Assembly (NCBI RefSeq): GCF_006149005.1
Contig: NZ_VBSL01000006.1
Location: 426,872 to 490,871, forward strand
Direction: 5' to 3'
Length of the DNA stretch: 64,000 bases
Origin: Larkinella sp. C7
Lineage (GTDB): Bacteria; Bacteroidota; Bacteroidia; Cytophagales; Spirosomataceae
The notes beneath the pieces were generated by a model. The model ran no database searches, was not told where the DNA came from, and saw only the letters and a list, made by a program, of their open reading frames with translations. This document shows positions 18,450-27,002 of this stretch, piece by piece; the first letter of the stretch is position 1, and each line of letters opens with the position of its first letter. Position numbers and translations under genes: made by a program.

Positions 18450-19484
18450 CTAGTTAAGTTTATCGAGCGGCACCTGCGCCAGATAAATGGCGGATTTTCC
18501 GTCGTGGGTCGAATAATACGAAACCCAGAGTGTATTCCGGTGAATGACCATGCCGGGGTAGCTCGCGTCGCCACTGCTCGGGAACGGTATCGTTTTGGTG
18601 ATGTTTCCCTGCCGATCGGTCAGGTACAGCGCCATTTTGTTGGGGGAGGCATAATTTCGGGAACCGATCACCAGTTTCTGATCATTCAAAAACAGAAAGT
18701 TCGGTCCACCCAGCCGAATGGCCATTTTGTGGTACGTCCAGTTGGTGTAGGGGGCCGGGCTTTCCGCCACGAGGCCCATCTGATCCTCGGCTTCCCGGCG
18801 AATCAGCACAACCATGTTGCCGGTTTTGTCGAACCGGATGGTCGATTCGTTGGGCCGACCGGTTACGTCGAGATCCGAGACTTTTTCGTATTGAATGCCG
18901 TCTTTGGTTTTCAGCAGGTAAACCACCCATTTGTCATCGGTTACAATCTGATAGTCGATGGCGTAGCCGGTGCCGTTGTGCCAGGTCGTGCGCCAGATCC
19001 AGTCTTTAGAAGGTGAAATGGCCGGGTCCAGGGTAGATTTTTGTGGCACTGAAAAGTTCGCCCCTTTTTTGTCGGAAAACGAAACCATCGGCGCAATCCG
19101 CTGCACTTTCACTTTGCCGCCCGTTGGTCCGAAAACCGCCCCGGCCATCGTCACCATCAGCTTTTTGTCCGGCGTAATGGTCAGTTTGGGGTCGCGCAGG
19201 TCGAGGGAAGGAATGGCCAGCAGGGTGACGCTTTTCCAGTCTTTGCCGTCTTTTGACTTCAAAATCCGCACTTTCCCGCTGTTGGTCGTATCGACGTGCG
19301 AAAAACCTTCGCGGAACGTGCAGTAGAATTCATTGTTGAACAAAACCAGGTCCGTAAACGCGCTGTGGGGCGGCTGGTCCCAGATTTTGGCGACACGCAC
19401 GTAGTCCGGGAACGTCCCGTCCTGCGCGCGCGCCGACCATGAACAGCAAGAAATCAGGCTTAGGAATAGCAGTAGTTTTTTCAT
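18450..19484 (-). CDS. Secreted sialidase-fold (BNR) protein
   Basis: A 344-residue protein with signal peptide KKLLLFLSLISCCSWSARAQ. Asp-box-like motifs include SKDGKDW near residue 80 and a weaker TKDGIQY near 195, so a six-bladed sialidase-type propeller is likely. I cannot pick out the sialidase Arg triad with confidence. Generic databases label such proteins exo-alpha-sialidase, but function remains open. It sits between the MFS carrier and the aldolase, 8 and 14 nt from its neighbours. Confidence 0.75.
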   Translation of the reverse strand: MKKLLLFLSLISCCSWSARAQDGTFPDYVRVAKIWDQPPHSAFTDLVLFNNEFYCTFREGFSHVDTTNSGKVRILKSKDGKDWKSVTLLAIPSLDLRDPKLTITPDKKLMVTMAGAVFGPTGGKVKVQRIAPMVSFSDKKGANFSVPQKSTLDPAISPSKDWIWRTTWHNGTGYAIDYQIVTDDKWVVYLLKTKDGIQYEKVSDLDVTGRPNESTIRFDKTGNMVVLIRREAEDQMGLVAESPAPYTNWTYHKMAIRLGGPNFLFLNDQKLVIGSRNYASPNKMALYLTDRQGNITKTIPFPSSGDASYPGMVIHRNTLWVSYYSTHDGKSAIYLAQVPLDKLN

Positions 19485-19497
19485 CGTATCGATTGCG

Positions 19498-20757
19498 TCA
19501 CTGTTCGGGATTTAGTTTGGGTTTAAGCAGAAATAAAATAACCGCACAGATGACCAGCAGTCCGGTAGCAACCTGGAATATCTGGCTGAAACTGACCTGT
19601 GCATCGCGCAAAACACCACCCGCATAGAGGCCAAGTCCGCCGATGATACAACTGAACAAATTCAGAATCCCGTAGCCGGTAGCCCGGTAGCGGGGGTCAG
19701 AAACCAGGCACAAAATGGGCATCATATTGGCGTCGCTGAACACGCGTGTGAAGGCGTAAAACACAAATCCGACGATGGCTACCGGCAGAATATCCGTCGT
19801 ACTCGCCAGAAAAATGGCCGGAGCGGCAATACAGAGCCCGATGGCTGGCACCAGAATCCGTCCACGCGGGTTTTTCAGGCTCACCCGGTCGGCCAGAGCG
19901 CCACCGGTCAGAACGCCGACGAGGGCGGCCGTGTGAAAATAACCGGTCGCGTATAAACCGGCCTGCGACTGTGAAAGATTAAATTGCTCCTGATAAAAGG
20001 TTGGTAACCAGCCTACAATTAGCCAGCCGAGCACACCCAGCAAGCCCCAGAAAATCAGCAGCATCAGGTACGAAGGGTTGCTGAATAAATGAAGAACTGC
20101 ATCGCCGAATCGGACGGGAATTACCGACTGTGTAGCGGTTTTTGGCGTTTCCACCGGGTTTGGCGCATCCCGCAGAAAGAAAAGCAGAATGACCGAGTAC
20201 ACCACACCAACCAGCCCGAAAACACTGAAAGCGACACTCCAGTCGTGGCTTTCGGCAATCATGCCGCCGACAAAACCGAGGCTTTGCCCCACCATAACCC
20301 CGGCAATGTGAATACCCGTCGCCAGCGAGCGCGTGGAGCCCCGGTGGTAATCGACGATGAGGGCCATGGCGGCCGGAATGTAGCAGGCTTCACTAATGCC
20401 CATCAGCGCCCGGGTCGCCAGCAATTCGTTGAAAGTAGTAGCCTGGGAAGTTAGCCACGTAACCAGCGACCAGACGAAGAGGCTGCCGATGATGACCCGG
20501 CTGCGGTTGTAACGATCGGCCAGAAAACCGGCAAAAGGGCTCATAAGGCCATAAATCCATAGAAAAACCGCCGTCAGTAGTCCAAATTGGGCGTCGGTCA
20601 TCGGAATGGCCGTCTTGATCGATTCGCGCATGGTGGTGATCATGGTGCGATCGAGGTAATTCAGACAGCCGACCACGCAGAGAAGTGCTACGGCCAGCCA
20701 GGCCCCTTTGGGCAGGGCGGAAACTTTCGGGGGAGTCGCGAGCGTATCGGTTTTCAT
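19498..20757 (-). CDS. MFS transporter (anion:cation symporter-like)
   Basis: A 419-residue inner-membrane carrier with about 12 hydrophobic segments. The family loop between segments 2 and 3 is GFLADRYNRSRV, repeated in the second half as GALADRVSLKNPRGR. The opening NYLDRTMI is typical of hexuronate, galactarate and sialate type carriers of the ACS family. It probably brings the operon's sugar acid into the cytoplasm. It is in the operon starting at 22002, flanked by two sialidase-fold genes. Confidence 0.85.
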   Translation of the reverse strand: MKTDTLATPPKVSALPKGAWLAVALLCVVGCLNYLDRTMITTMRESIKTAIPMTDAQFGLLTAVFLWIYGLMSPFAGFLADRYNRSRVIIGSLFVWSLVTWLTSQATTFNELLATRALMGISEACYIPAAMALIVDYHRGSTRSLATGIHIAGVMVGQSLGFVGGMIAESHDWSVAFSVFGLVGVVYSVILLFFLRDAPNPVETPKTATQSVIPVRFGDAVLHLFSNPSYLMLLIFWGLLGVLGWLIVGWLPTFYQEQFNLSQSQAGLYATGYFHTAALVGVLTGGALADRVSLKNPRGRILVPAIGLCIAAPAIFLASTTDILPVAIVGFVFYAFTRVFSDANMMPILCLVSDPRYRATGYGILNLFSCIIGGLGLYAGGVLRDAQVSFSQIFQVATGLLVICAVILFLLKPKLNPEQ

Positions 20758-20796
20758 ATAACGTTTCGGAGGTTAATGCCCGCAGGAATAGTCTGT

Positions 20797-22002
20797 TTAC
20801 TGAAGCTCCAGGATCGAGCCGGCAATGTGACGGGTACTGTTCTCCAGGTTGTAGTAATACACCACCAGCACGCGTTTCTTGTCGAGCTGCACCGACCACG
20901 GATAGCCAATGTCGCCGTTGCCGCCATCTTCCCGCAAAACGATTTCGGGCGCGGTTTTAAAATCGGTGCATTCGGCGTTCAGGATGCGCGCCCGGATGCC
21001 GAAGGGTTGGTGCCGGTAGCCGTAGACCAGCAACACCCGGTTGTCGGCCAGTCGCGTGGCCTGCATCGGATGGCCCTGAAAGCCCATCGATTCCCATTTA
21101 AAACTCTTTCCGCCGTCGGTTGAGCGGGCAATACACGCCTGATCGTCCATATTCGCGGTGCGCAAAAAACCGATGATGTCGCCTTTGGGCGTTTCGTAGG
21201 CGGAGGCTTCGTTGAACGCTATTTTATCGTCGATGGCTACGACACTTTCGTATTTCCAGGTCAGTCCTTTGTCGTCCGAAACGATCAGGTGGTTCGACGT
21301 TTTCTTCGGCGACTGGGAATCGCTGGAGGCCACCACCCAATAGATGCGACCGCTTTTGCCTTCATACAACGCCCCCCGGTTGTAGGCTGGAATGGGTACG
21401 CCACCAAGCGGACTAAAGTTGATTTCGGGCTTAATGTGCGGGGGATAAATCGGTCCTTGCCAGTTCTTTCCGCCGTCCGTCGAACGAACCAGATAACCGC
21501 CCAGGAAAATGGCCCCACCCGCTTCAAAATACGGTTTTTTCAGATTGGCCATGCCGTCGGGACGGAGGAACGCCCAGCCGTAACTGGCGCACAGGATATC
21601 CCCGTTTTTCAGCTGGAGCAGACAAGGGTCCTGCGAGCCGCCGAAGGTGTGGGAATAAATCAGTTCCGGTTCTTTCGTCCAGGTTTCGCCGTCTTTCGAC
21701 CGCAGTGCCACCAGGTAGCTGTTGGGGTCGACGTGCGTCGTGCCCTTTTCGCCAAAACCTTTCCGGTCCGGAGCCCGCCGAAAAGCCAGCAGCAATTCGC
21801 CGTTTGGTTTTTTGACAATCGACGGAAACGAAGCATAAAACCGCTCGTCCTTGTAAATAACGAAATCCTTCACTTTCCGGGCGGGCGGAACCGCTGTGGT
21901 TTGAGGGACAGGGACGTTTTCCGAAACAAACGACATGGTTCCAACTGAAACCGCGCCGGAAAGCAGAAGGAACAACGCAATACTATTTATTCGTGGGAGC
22001 AT
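20797..22002 (-). CDS. Secreted sialidase-fold (BNR) protein, first gene of its operon
   Basis: A protein of 401 residues from the Met at 22002, which begins the signal segment LPRINSIALFLLLSGAVSVG. Four Asp-boxes are visible: SKDGETW, STDGGKNW, SDDKGLTW and STDGGKSF, so the sialidase propeller is certain. An active glycosidase is not. An upstream in-frame Met at 22113 is rejected because it would swallow the promoter. The gene heads an eight-gene operon running to 13025 and is preceded by a 60-bp promoter/operator shared with three other units (22027-22086). Confidence 0.8.
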   Translation of the reverse strand: MLPRINSIALFLLLSGAVSVGTMSFVSENVPVPQTTAVPPARKVKDFVIYKDERFYASFPSIVKKPNGELLLAFRRAPDRKGFGEKGTTHVDPNSYLVALRSKDGETWTKEPELIYSHTFGGSQDPCLLQLKNGDILCASYGWAFLRPDGMANLKKPYFEAGGAIFLGGYLVRSTDGGKNWQGPIYPPHIKPEINFSPLGGVPIPAYNRGALYEGKSGRIYWVVASSDSQSPKKTSNHLIVSDDKGLTWKYESVVAIDDKIAFNEASAYETPKGDIIGFLRTANMDDQACIARSTDGGKSFKWESMGFQGHPMQATRLADNRVLLVYGYRHQPFGIRARILNAECTDFKTAPEIVLREDGGNGDIGYPWSVQLDKKRVLVVYYYNLENSTRHIAGSILELQ

Positions 22003-22026
22003 GGGAACGGGTTTAGGAAGCACATA

Positions 22027-22086
22027 CAAAAATACATTTTGGTGATTGGTTACGCTTCTACTTTTCTTTCGATTTATAATACTTTT
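22027..22086 (-). promoter_or_regulatory. AraC-type operator plus promoter for the 22002 operon
   Basis: On the minus strand, AAAAGTA half-sites occupy 22086-22080 and 22065-22059, exactly 21 bp apart. They are followed 25 bp further on by a perfect Bacteroidota -7 box TATTTTTG (22034-22027). No TTG -33 box is present; the proximal half-site occupies its place, as for class II activators. The whole spans 60 bp, as do the sites at 31760, 32810 and 48591. Confidence 0.75.
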
Positions 22087-22165
22087 CTTCGGAGTTTGGA
22101 AAGATATAAACACATAGCCGAACGGATTTTGAATGATTGTATAAGTTTAATAGGCCAGCCTGGTA

Positions 22166-23962
22166 TCATTCCTTCAAATTAAACGTGGTGCTGTGCGCCA
22201 TCGACACGATCATCTGCTGGTCCTTGACGGCGTTGCTGCTGCCGACGGGGACGGTTTTGTCCTGAATCCAGGCCACAATCCGTGTTTGAACCCGGCCCTT
22301 GATCACCGTCCCGGTTTCCCGGTCCACCCACTGCTCGCGTTTGTACAGAATCTTCCCACCGTGCTCGTTGAAAAACCGGTAGCGGGAACCGCCCACCTGT
22401 CGGGCTTCTTCGTCGGGCAACAAATCTTCCACCCGGACGCCCAGGTCACTGAGCCAGACTTCGCCCGTGGCCCGGATCAATCGACACGCCCGGCCTGCCA
22501 ACTCGGTGTCGTTGATGTAAGTCATGCTCATGGTAGTCGGTTTAACCGGCGGTAAATCCGTGCCGTTCAGCATCGGAATCCGCACGCTTTCAAGGCTTTC
22601 CCAGTGATCGCCCGGGCGGATGCCATCCACCGGCAGCAGCGGCACCAACACCGGAATGTCCGGAGCTAGCCACTGAGCCGCGTGGCCCTTTGCCTCAATC
22701 TGACTCACCTTCCCCTGCCGACTGGCCACGAAGTTGATCTGCTGTTTTTCCTGAGGACCTTCCTCGAACCACCGAAAGCCGGTCACCTCGGCGGTCAGCG
22801 GAGCGGCTTCTTCGGCGCTGTGTTTCCCCACTTTCAGCGTCAGGCTGGCCGTCGCTTCCAGGTATGGCATGTTGGTGGCCGGTCGGGGCGAGAACATCTT
22901 GAAGTGGGGATGTTCGACTTTCGTCAGCGTGTTCGTCACCGGAATGCCCTGCAATTCGGCCACGGTCACTTCGTAGGTAAAGGTCTTATCCGCTGGTAAC
23001 TGGGGGGCTTTAACGCCCTGATCAGGTTTTAAATACCGGAACAACTGCTTCAGAATCCGTTCGTTTTCGGCCCAGGGGCGCGACATGTTGCCGGTCCACG
23101 AACCATTGTCGCCCACCAGAATGAATTTCCCTTTTCCCGGTCGCGTCATCACGATGCCGGGGCCTTTGACGTTGCGGTCGGGGTAGCCCGCGTCGGACGC
23201 GACCTGCATCAGAACCGTCGGATTTTTGGCTTCCGGCAGAATCTTAAGTGTACAGCCCGAACCGTAGTGAAAAATGGGGACGTCGTAGAAATACGGATGG
23301 TTTTCGCCGATGGTCACGTCGGAATAATGCGTGTCGTCGCTGTTCCAGTCGAGGCCAAAACTGCGCACCAGTTTGCGCAACTGGACGCCTTCAAAATCTT
23401 CGGCAGCCCGGTCGTCGCCCCCGCTGTTGATCATGACCATCAAACTGCCGCCTTTCTCGACATACCGCCGGAGCATCGCAATCTCGGCATCGGTGATGAG
23501 GTTGGCCGTGGGGTCCAGTTTCGGATTGTCGGGATTGACAATGACAACGGCGTCTTTCGTCGCCAGCAGGGTTTCGGAGTACGGTTCCTGCGCCATCGAA
23601 ATGGCAAATTCTTTTTCCAGGGCTACAAAAACCGGGTCGAACGTGTTGGTGTGCACAAAATCATCCCAGCCGTAGCGACCGTTAATCGTGGTCCAGGAAC
23701 CGGTTACCATGTAGTTGCCGACTTTGGTGCTGGGCCCTTTGCGGTGGTAATAATCAAACAGCAACGTTGGGGTTGGAGCCGCCTGCGGGCTGTATAAAAA
23801 AGGGACGGCTTCTTTCTTCGGCTTCTTTTTCGCTTTCACCGTCTGATTCGAATCAGCGACTACCAGGTTTTCGTGCGCCCGATTCGGCTTCCAATCCGCT
23901 GCTCCGGCAGAAACCGTACAGCCAAGACAAAGTGCGAGATAAAGCCAGTTACGGTGGGTCAT
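22166..23962 (-). CDS. Secreted protein with DUF4350/ThuA-like N-terminal domain
   Basis: A protein of 598 residues from the Met at 23962, which begins a signal peptide (THRNWLYLALCLGCTVSAGA). About residues 60-300 resemble the GldG/DUF4350 or ThuA type of inactive glutamine-amidotransferase fold (LLFDYYHRKG, VVIVNPDNPKL, ITDAEIAMLRRYVEKGGSL, ILVGDNGSW). The remaining 300 residues are beta-rich and unrecognised. No nucleophile elbow with Cys is seen, so a binding role is more likely than catalysis. It lies between the REP-like element at 24.0 kb and the operon promoter at 22.0 kb. Confidence 0.65.
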   Translation of the reverse strand: MTHRNWLYLALCLGCTVSAGAADWKPNRAHENLVVADSNQTVKAKKKPKKEAVPFLYSPQAAPTPTLLFDYYHRKGPSTKVGNYMVTGSWTTINGRYGWDDFVHTNTFDPVFVALEKEFAISMAQEPYSETLLATKDAVVIVNPDNPKLDPTANLITDAEIAMLRRYVEKGGSLMVMINSGGDDRAAEDFEGVQLRKLVRSFGLDWNSDDTHYSDVTIGENHPYFYDVPIFHYGSGCTLKILPEAKNPTVLMQVASDAGYPDRNVKGPGIVMTRPGKGKFILVGDNGSWTGNMSRPWAENERILKQLFRYLKPDQGVKAPQLPADKTFTYEVTVAELQGIPVTNTLTKVEHPHFKMFSPRPATNMPYLEATASLTLKVGKHSAEEAAPLTAEVTGFRWFEEGPQEKQQINFVASRQGKVSQIEAKGHAAQWLAPDIPVLVPLLPVDGIRPGDHWESLESVRIPMLNGTDLPPVKPTTMSMTYINDTELAGRACRLIRATGEVWLSDLGVRVEDLLPDEEARQVGGSRYRFFNEHGGKILYKREQWVDRETGTVIKGRVQTRIVAWIQDKTVPVGSSNAVKDQQMIVSMAHSTTFNLKE

Positions 23963-24013
23963 GATGTATGAAGTTGAGTAATGCAAACCGTTTTATTTCA
24001 TTCTTAAATCCCT

Positions 24014-24118
24014 GTCGCGTAGCGACGAAATGTGTGTAGGAGAATCCTTGCCGGGAATGAATCCTGGTCGCATAGCGCCCGAACATCCCCGCCCGAACAG
24101 GTTTGATCGCTACGCGAC
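24014..24118. repeat. REP-like inverted repeat element
   Basis: GTCGCGTAGCGA (24014-24025) is repeated in perfect inverse orientation at 24107-24118. A degenerate middle copy (GTCGCATAGCG) is at 24067. The same core, CGCTACGCG, recurs at 44.17 kb. This layout is typical of small non-coding REP elements. No transposase gene is near. Confidence 0.6.
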
Positions 24119-24148
24119 TAGCCACTACCCCCGAAGAAAGTTATCTTT

Positions 24149-25528
24149 TCAAAGCGGAGAAACCGTAACCTCCCGGACTTTGATGGCCTTGCGGGTTTGT
24201 CCCTGCGCATTTTTGTGCATAAAGTCGGAATAAATCACCAGGAATTTGTCCGGCCCAGTCGCCAGTAAACCGGTATAACCGCAGGAAACCGGCTCGGTTT
24301 TGCCCCGGTCATTTTCCAGATAAGGTTGCGAATCAGGCTGGCCAAAGGACATCATTTCGAAGCCATTGGTCCATTTCTCGCCTTTGCCGTCGTTCGAAAA
24401 CCGGAGTTGAACGCCCGGGCGACCCGCCGAAACCACCGTGACGCCGTTTTCCAGTTGCAGCAAGCGGGGCAACACGCCGTTCGGTGTAATGACTTTGGGT
24501 TTGGTCCAGGTTTTGCCCTGATCGGTGGAACGGCTGGCGTACATGGGACCGCTGTAAATGTCGTGTGAACGAATGACGCTGAGGTAGGTACCGTCGGCCA
24601 GAATTTCAAAGGCTGGTTCGGTAAACCAGTACTTGTTTACGCCGTTGGTGTCGATTTTGGTGTCGGGCTGGTACGGAATGCGGCTCAGAATTTTCCAGGA
24701 TTTTCCCGAATCGGTGGAACGGTAGAAGAAAACCCCGCCTTTGATGTCCACGCTTCCGTCTTCCCGAATGTGGAATCCCGGATAAATACAGGCCACGACC
24801 GCGCCATCGGCGGCTACTTTCATGTCGCCCCACCACACCACCGGCACCATGCCGCGCAGGCTGTAGCGCAGGGCCTGCGGATCATCGAGGGCGGCATGTT
24901 CTTCCTGCCAGGCGGTTTCGCCTTTCTTCCGGCGGGCCAGAAAAACCCCCTGCCGACTCGCCGGCATTTCAGACAACTTAAAAAACTTGTGTTCGTATTT
25001 TCTGCGGGTCATCGAACCGAGCGATTGGGGCATCGCCAGCTCGGATTCTTTGAGGGGCGTCGGGGTCAGAATTTTGATACGATCGCCATTGGGCAGCAGC
25101 AACCCTTCATCCGCGCCGGTTTCTTCCCAGCTTTTTGGATTTTGTTTCCAGGTTTTCCCGCCATCGGTGGAAATGGACGAAGGCGACAAGGTGTTTCCGT
25201 AGGATTCCATGGCGTCTTTGGCCATGTGCCATTTGGCCAGAATGGCGCCATCGGCGGTGCCGGCGATGGTTGGAAACTGAAAAAAGCCCCATTCTTCCAC
25301 TTTGTCGGCAACACTCACCACCGCCGGTTCACCCAGCGTTACCCGGTATTTTTCCTGGCCATTCTGTTTATACAGAACATCGGTTTTGCCATACGCCGGA
25401 ATCCCGTGCATGATAACGGAAAGGGGCTCATTTCGTTCGGTCCATTCCAGGCTGGGAGCCGCTGTTTTCTGGGCGGTTTTGCAGCCACCCAGAATAAGCC
25501 CGAAAAGAAGAAGGTAAGATTTTGTCAT
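24149..25528 (-). CDS. Sialidase-fold (BNR) lipoprotein
   Basis: A 459-residue protein with lipobox LGGC (Cys 16), so it is membrane-anchored. Asp-boxes are STDGGKTW, STDSGKSW and STDQGKTW. It is closely similar along its whole length to the protein at 25564-26907 (shared SVI..GIPAYGKT, EKYRVTLG, VWWGDM, FTEPAFEIL, KVREITVSP-type blocks), so the two arose by tandem duplication. The substrate is unknown. It lies 35 nt downstream of its paralogue. The last blade, with CGYPELLATGPDK-type sequence, is present in both copies. Confidence 0.8.
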   Translation of the reverse strand: MTKSYLLLFGLILGGCKTAQKTAAPSLEWTERNEPLSVIMHGIPAYGKTDVLYKQNGQEKYRVTLGEPAVVSVADKVEEWGFFQFPTIAGTADGAILAKWHMAKDAMESYGNTLSPSSISTDGGKTWKQNPKSWEETGADEGLLLPNGDRIKILTPTPLKESELAMPQSLGSMTRRKYEHKFFKLSEMPASRQGVFLARRKKGETAWQEEHAALDDPQALRYSLRGMVPVVWWGDMKVAADGAVVACIYPGFHIREDGSVDIKGGVFFYRSTDSGKSWKILSRIPYQPDTKIDTNGVNKYWFTEPAFEILADGTYLSVIRSHDIYSGPMYASRSTDQGKTWTKPKVITPNGVLPRLLQLENGVTVVSAGRPGVQLRFSNDGKGEKWTNGFEMMSFGQPDSQPYLENDRGKTEPVSCGYTGLLATGPDKFLVIYSDFMHKNAQGQTRKAIKVREVTVSPL

Positions 25529-25563
25529 TGAAAGTGAGGGTGTTGAGCAAAGAAAAGGGTTGG

Positions 25564-26907
25564 TCAGCGCGGAGAAACCGTGATCTCCCGGACCTTGATG
25601 GCTTTACGGATTTCGCCTTTTTCGTTTTTGTATTTGAAATCCGAGTAAATCAGTAAAAATTTGTCCGGTCCCGTTGCCAACAGTTCCGGATACCCACACG
25701 AAACCGCGTCTTTGGGGTCACCGAACGGCAGCATTTCAAAGGCATCGGTCCATTGCAGACCGTTCGACGTCGTTGAAAAACGGAGCTGCATACCGGGGCG
25801 ACCTGAGGCCAAAGCCGTGACGCCATTGCTTAACTGGAGCAATTTGGGCAACACCCCCGAACTCGTGAACGCCTTCGGGTGACTCCAGGTTGCGCCTTTA
25901 TCGGTCGACCGGCTGACGTACATCGGGCTGTTGCCCAGCCCATCGGTGGTTCGCAGGACACACAGGTAAGAACCGTCTTTCAGAATTTCGAAAGCGGGCT
26001 CCGTAAAACCCAGGGCAAGTCGTTTGTTGCCGTTGGGGTCATGGGTCAAATCCGGCGCATAGGGAATCCGTCCGACGATTTTCCACGTCTTGCCCTGGTC
26101 GGCCGATCGGTAAAAATGCACGCCGGATGCCGCCACTTTTCCGTTTTGAAGCGAAAAACCGGGGTAGGTGCCGGTCATGATTTCCTTCGTGGATTCCACG
26201 CGCATGTCGCCCCACCACACCAGCGGAAAAAGTTTGTCGTCCGTGTAGCGAACCGCCGTTGGATCAATGAGTTGGTTGTGTTCCAGCGTCCACTCTTTTT
26301 GGCCTTTTTTCAGGCGGTTGATGTAAACGCCCTGTAGCTTTTCCGGTAATTCATCCACTTTATAATAGGAAAAACTCCGGCCGTACGTTTCCGGCGTTGT
26401 TCCCACTTTTTTGGGAAGTTTCAGGGTGCTGGTGTCGATCGCGGCTGGCGTATAGTTTTTGATCCGGTCGCCATTGGGCAACACCAGACCGTCTCCGAGC
26501 GGTCGTGACCCCGGGTGAGGGGTCCAGGTTTTTCCGCCATCGGTCGAAACAGCGTACCCGTTGCTGTCCTTGCCGTAACTTTCGGCATGATCGGAGTGCA
26601 TGGCCCACGAGGCTACCAGCGATCCGTCGACACTGCGGTAAATCGTCGGGAACTGGAAATAGCCCCAGCCTACTGCTTTATCGGCCACCGTTACGACAAC
26701 GGGTTGCCCCAGCGTTACCCGATACTTTTCCTTGCCATTCTGTTGATAAGCAACTTCCGTTTTTCCATAGGCCGGAATGCCGGGCGTGATGACGGAAAGG
26801 GATTGGTTTTTCTTTTCCTCCCAGTTCATGGAAGGAACACCCGGTTGTTGGCTTTTGCCAACCAGCGAAAGGGCACAAAGCAGAATGACAAGAGGAGATG
26901 TATTCAT
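25564..26907 (-). CDS. Secreted sialidase-fold (BNR) protein, tandem paralogue
   Basis: A protein of 447 residues from the Met at 26907. An 80-codon upstream extension is rejected because it would run through the terminator hairpin and into susD. A signal peptide (NTSPLVILLCALSLVGKSQ) is present but no lipobox Cys, unlike its paralogue at 24149. Asp-boxes are STDGGKTW, SADQGKTW and STDKGATW. It lies downstream of the susC/susD pair but behind a terminator, so it is probably expressed at a lower level by read-through. Role: a surface or periplasmic glycan-binding or -cleaving propeller. Confidence 0.8.
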   Translation of the reverse strand: MNTSPLVILLCALSLVGKSQQPGVPSMNWEEKKNQSLSVITPGIPAYGKTEVAYQQNGKEKYRVTLGQPVVVTVADKAVGWGYFQFPTIYRSVDGSLVASWAMHSDHAESYGKDSNGYAVSTDGGKTWTPHPGSRPLGDGLVLPNGDRIKNYTPAAIDTSTLKLPKKVGTTPETYGRSFSYYKVDELPEKLQGVYINRLKKGQKEWTLEHNQLIDPTAVRYTDDKLFPLVWWGDMRVESTKEIMTGTYPGFSLQNGKVAASGVHFYRSADQGKTWKIVGRIPYAPDLTHDPNGNKRLALGFTEPAFEILKDGSYLCVLRTTDGLGNSPMYVSRSTDKGATWSHPKAFTSSGVLPKLLQLSNGVTALASGRPGMQLRFSTTSNGLQWTDAFEMLPFGDPKDAVSCGYPELLATGPDKFLLIYSDFKYKNEKGEIRKAIKVREITVSPR

Positions 26908-26942
26908 TGGGGTTAGGAGTTCTGCCAGAGGAGGGGAGCGAT

Positions 26943-26992
26943 CAGAAAAAAACGGGCAACCAGCGCACATGAAAAACGTGCGCTGGTTGCCC
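26943..26992 (-). terminator. Terminator between susD and the sialidase-like genes
   Basis: A perfect 15-bp stem (26954-26968 with 26978-26992) has a 9-nt loop. On the minus strand it is followed by GTTTTTTCTG. It lies directly after the susD stop at 27003 and would end or attenuate the susCD transcript. Confidence 0.85.
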
Positions 26993-27002
26993 AGGGGGGT
27001 AC

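Noticed and set aside
22003..22113. Longer N-terminus (37 codons) of the sialidase-fold gene at 20797
   Set aside because: It covers the operator and -7 box, and the Met at 22002 starts a signal peptide.
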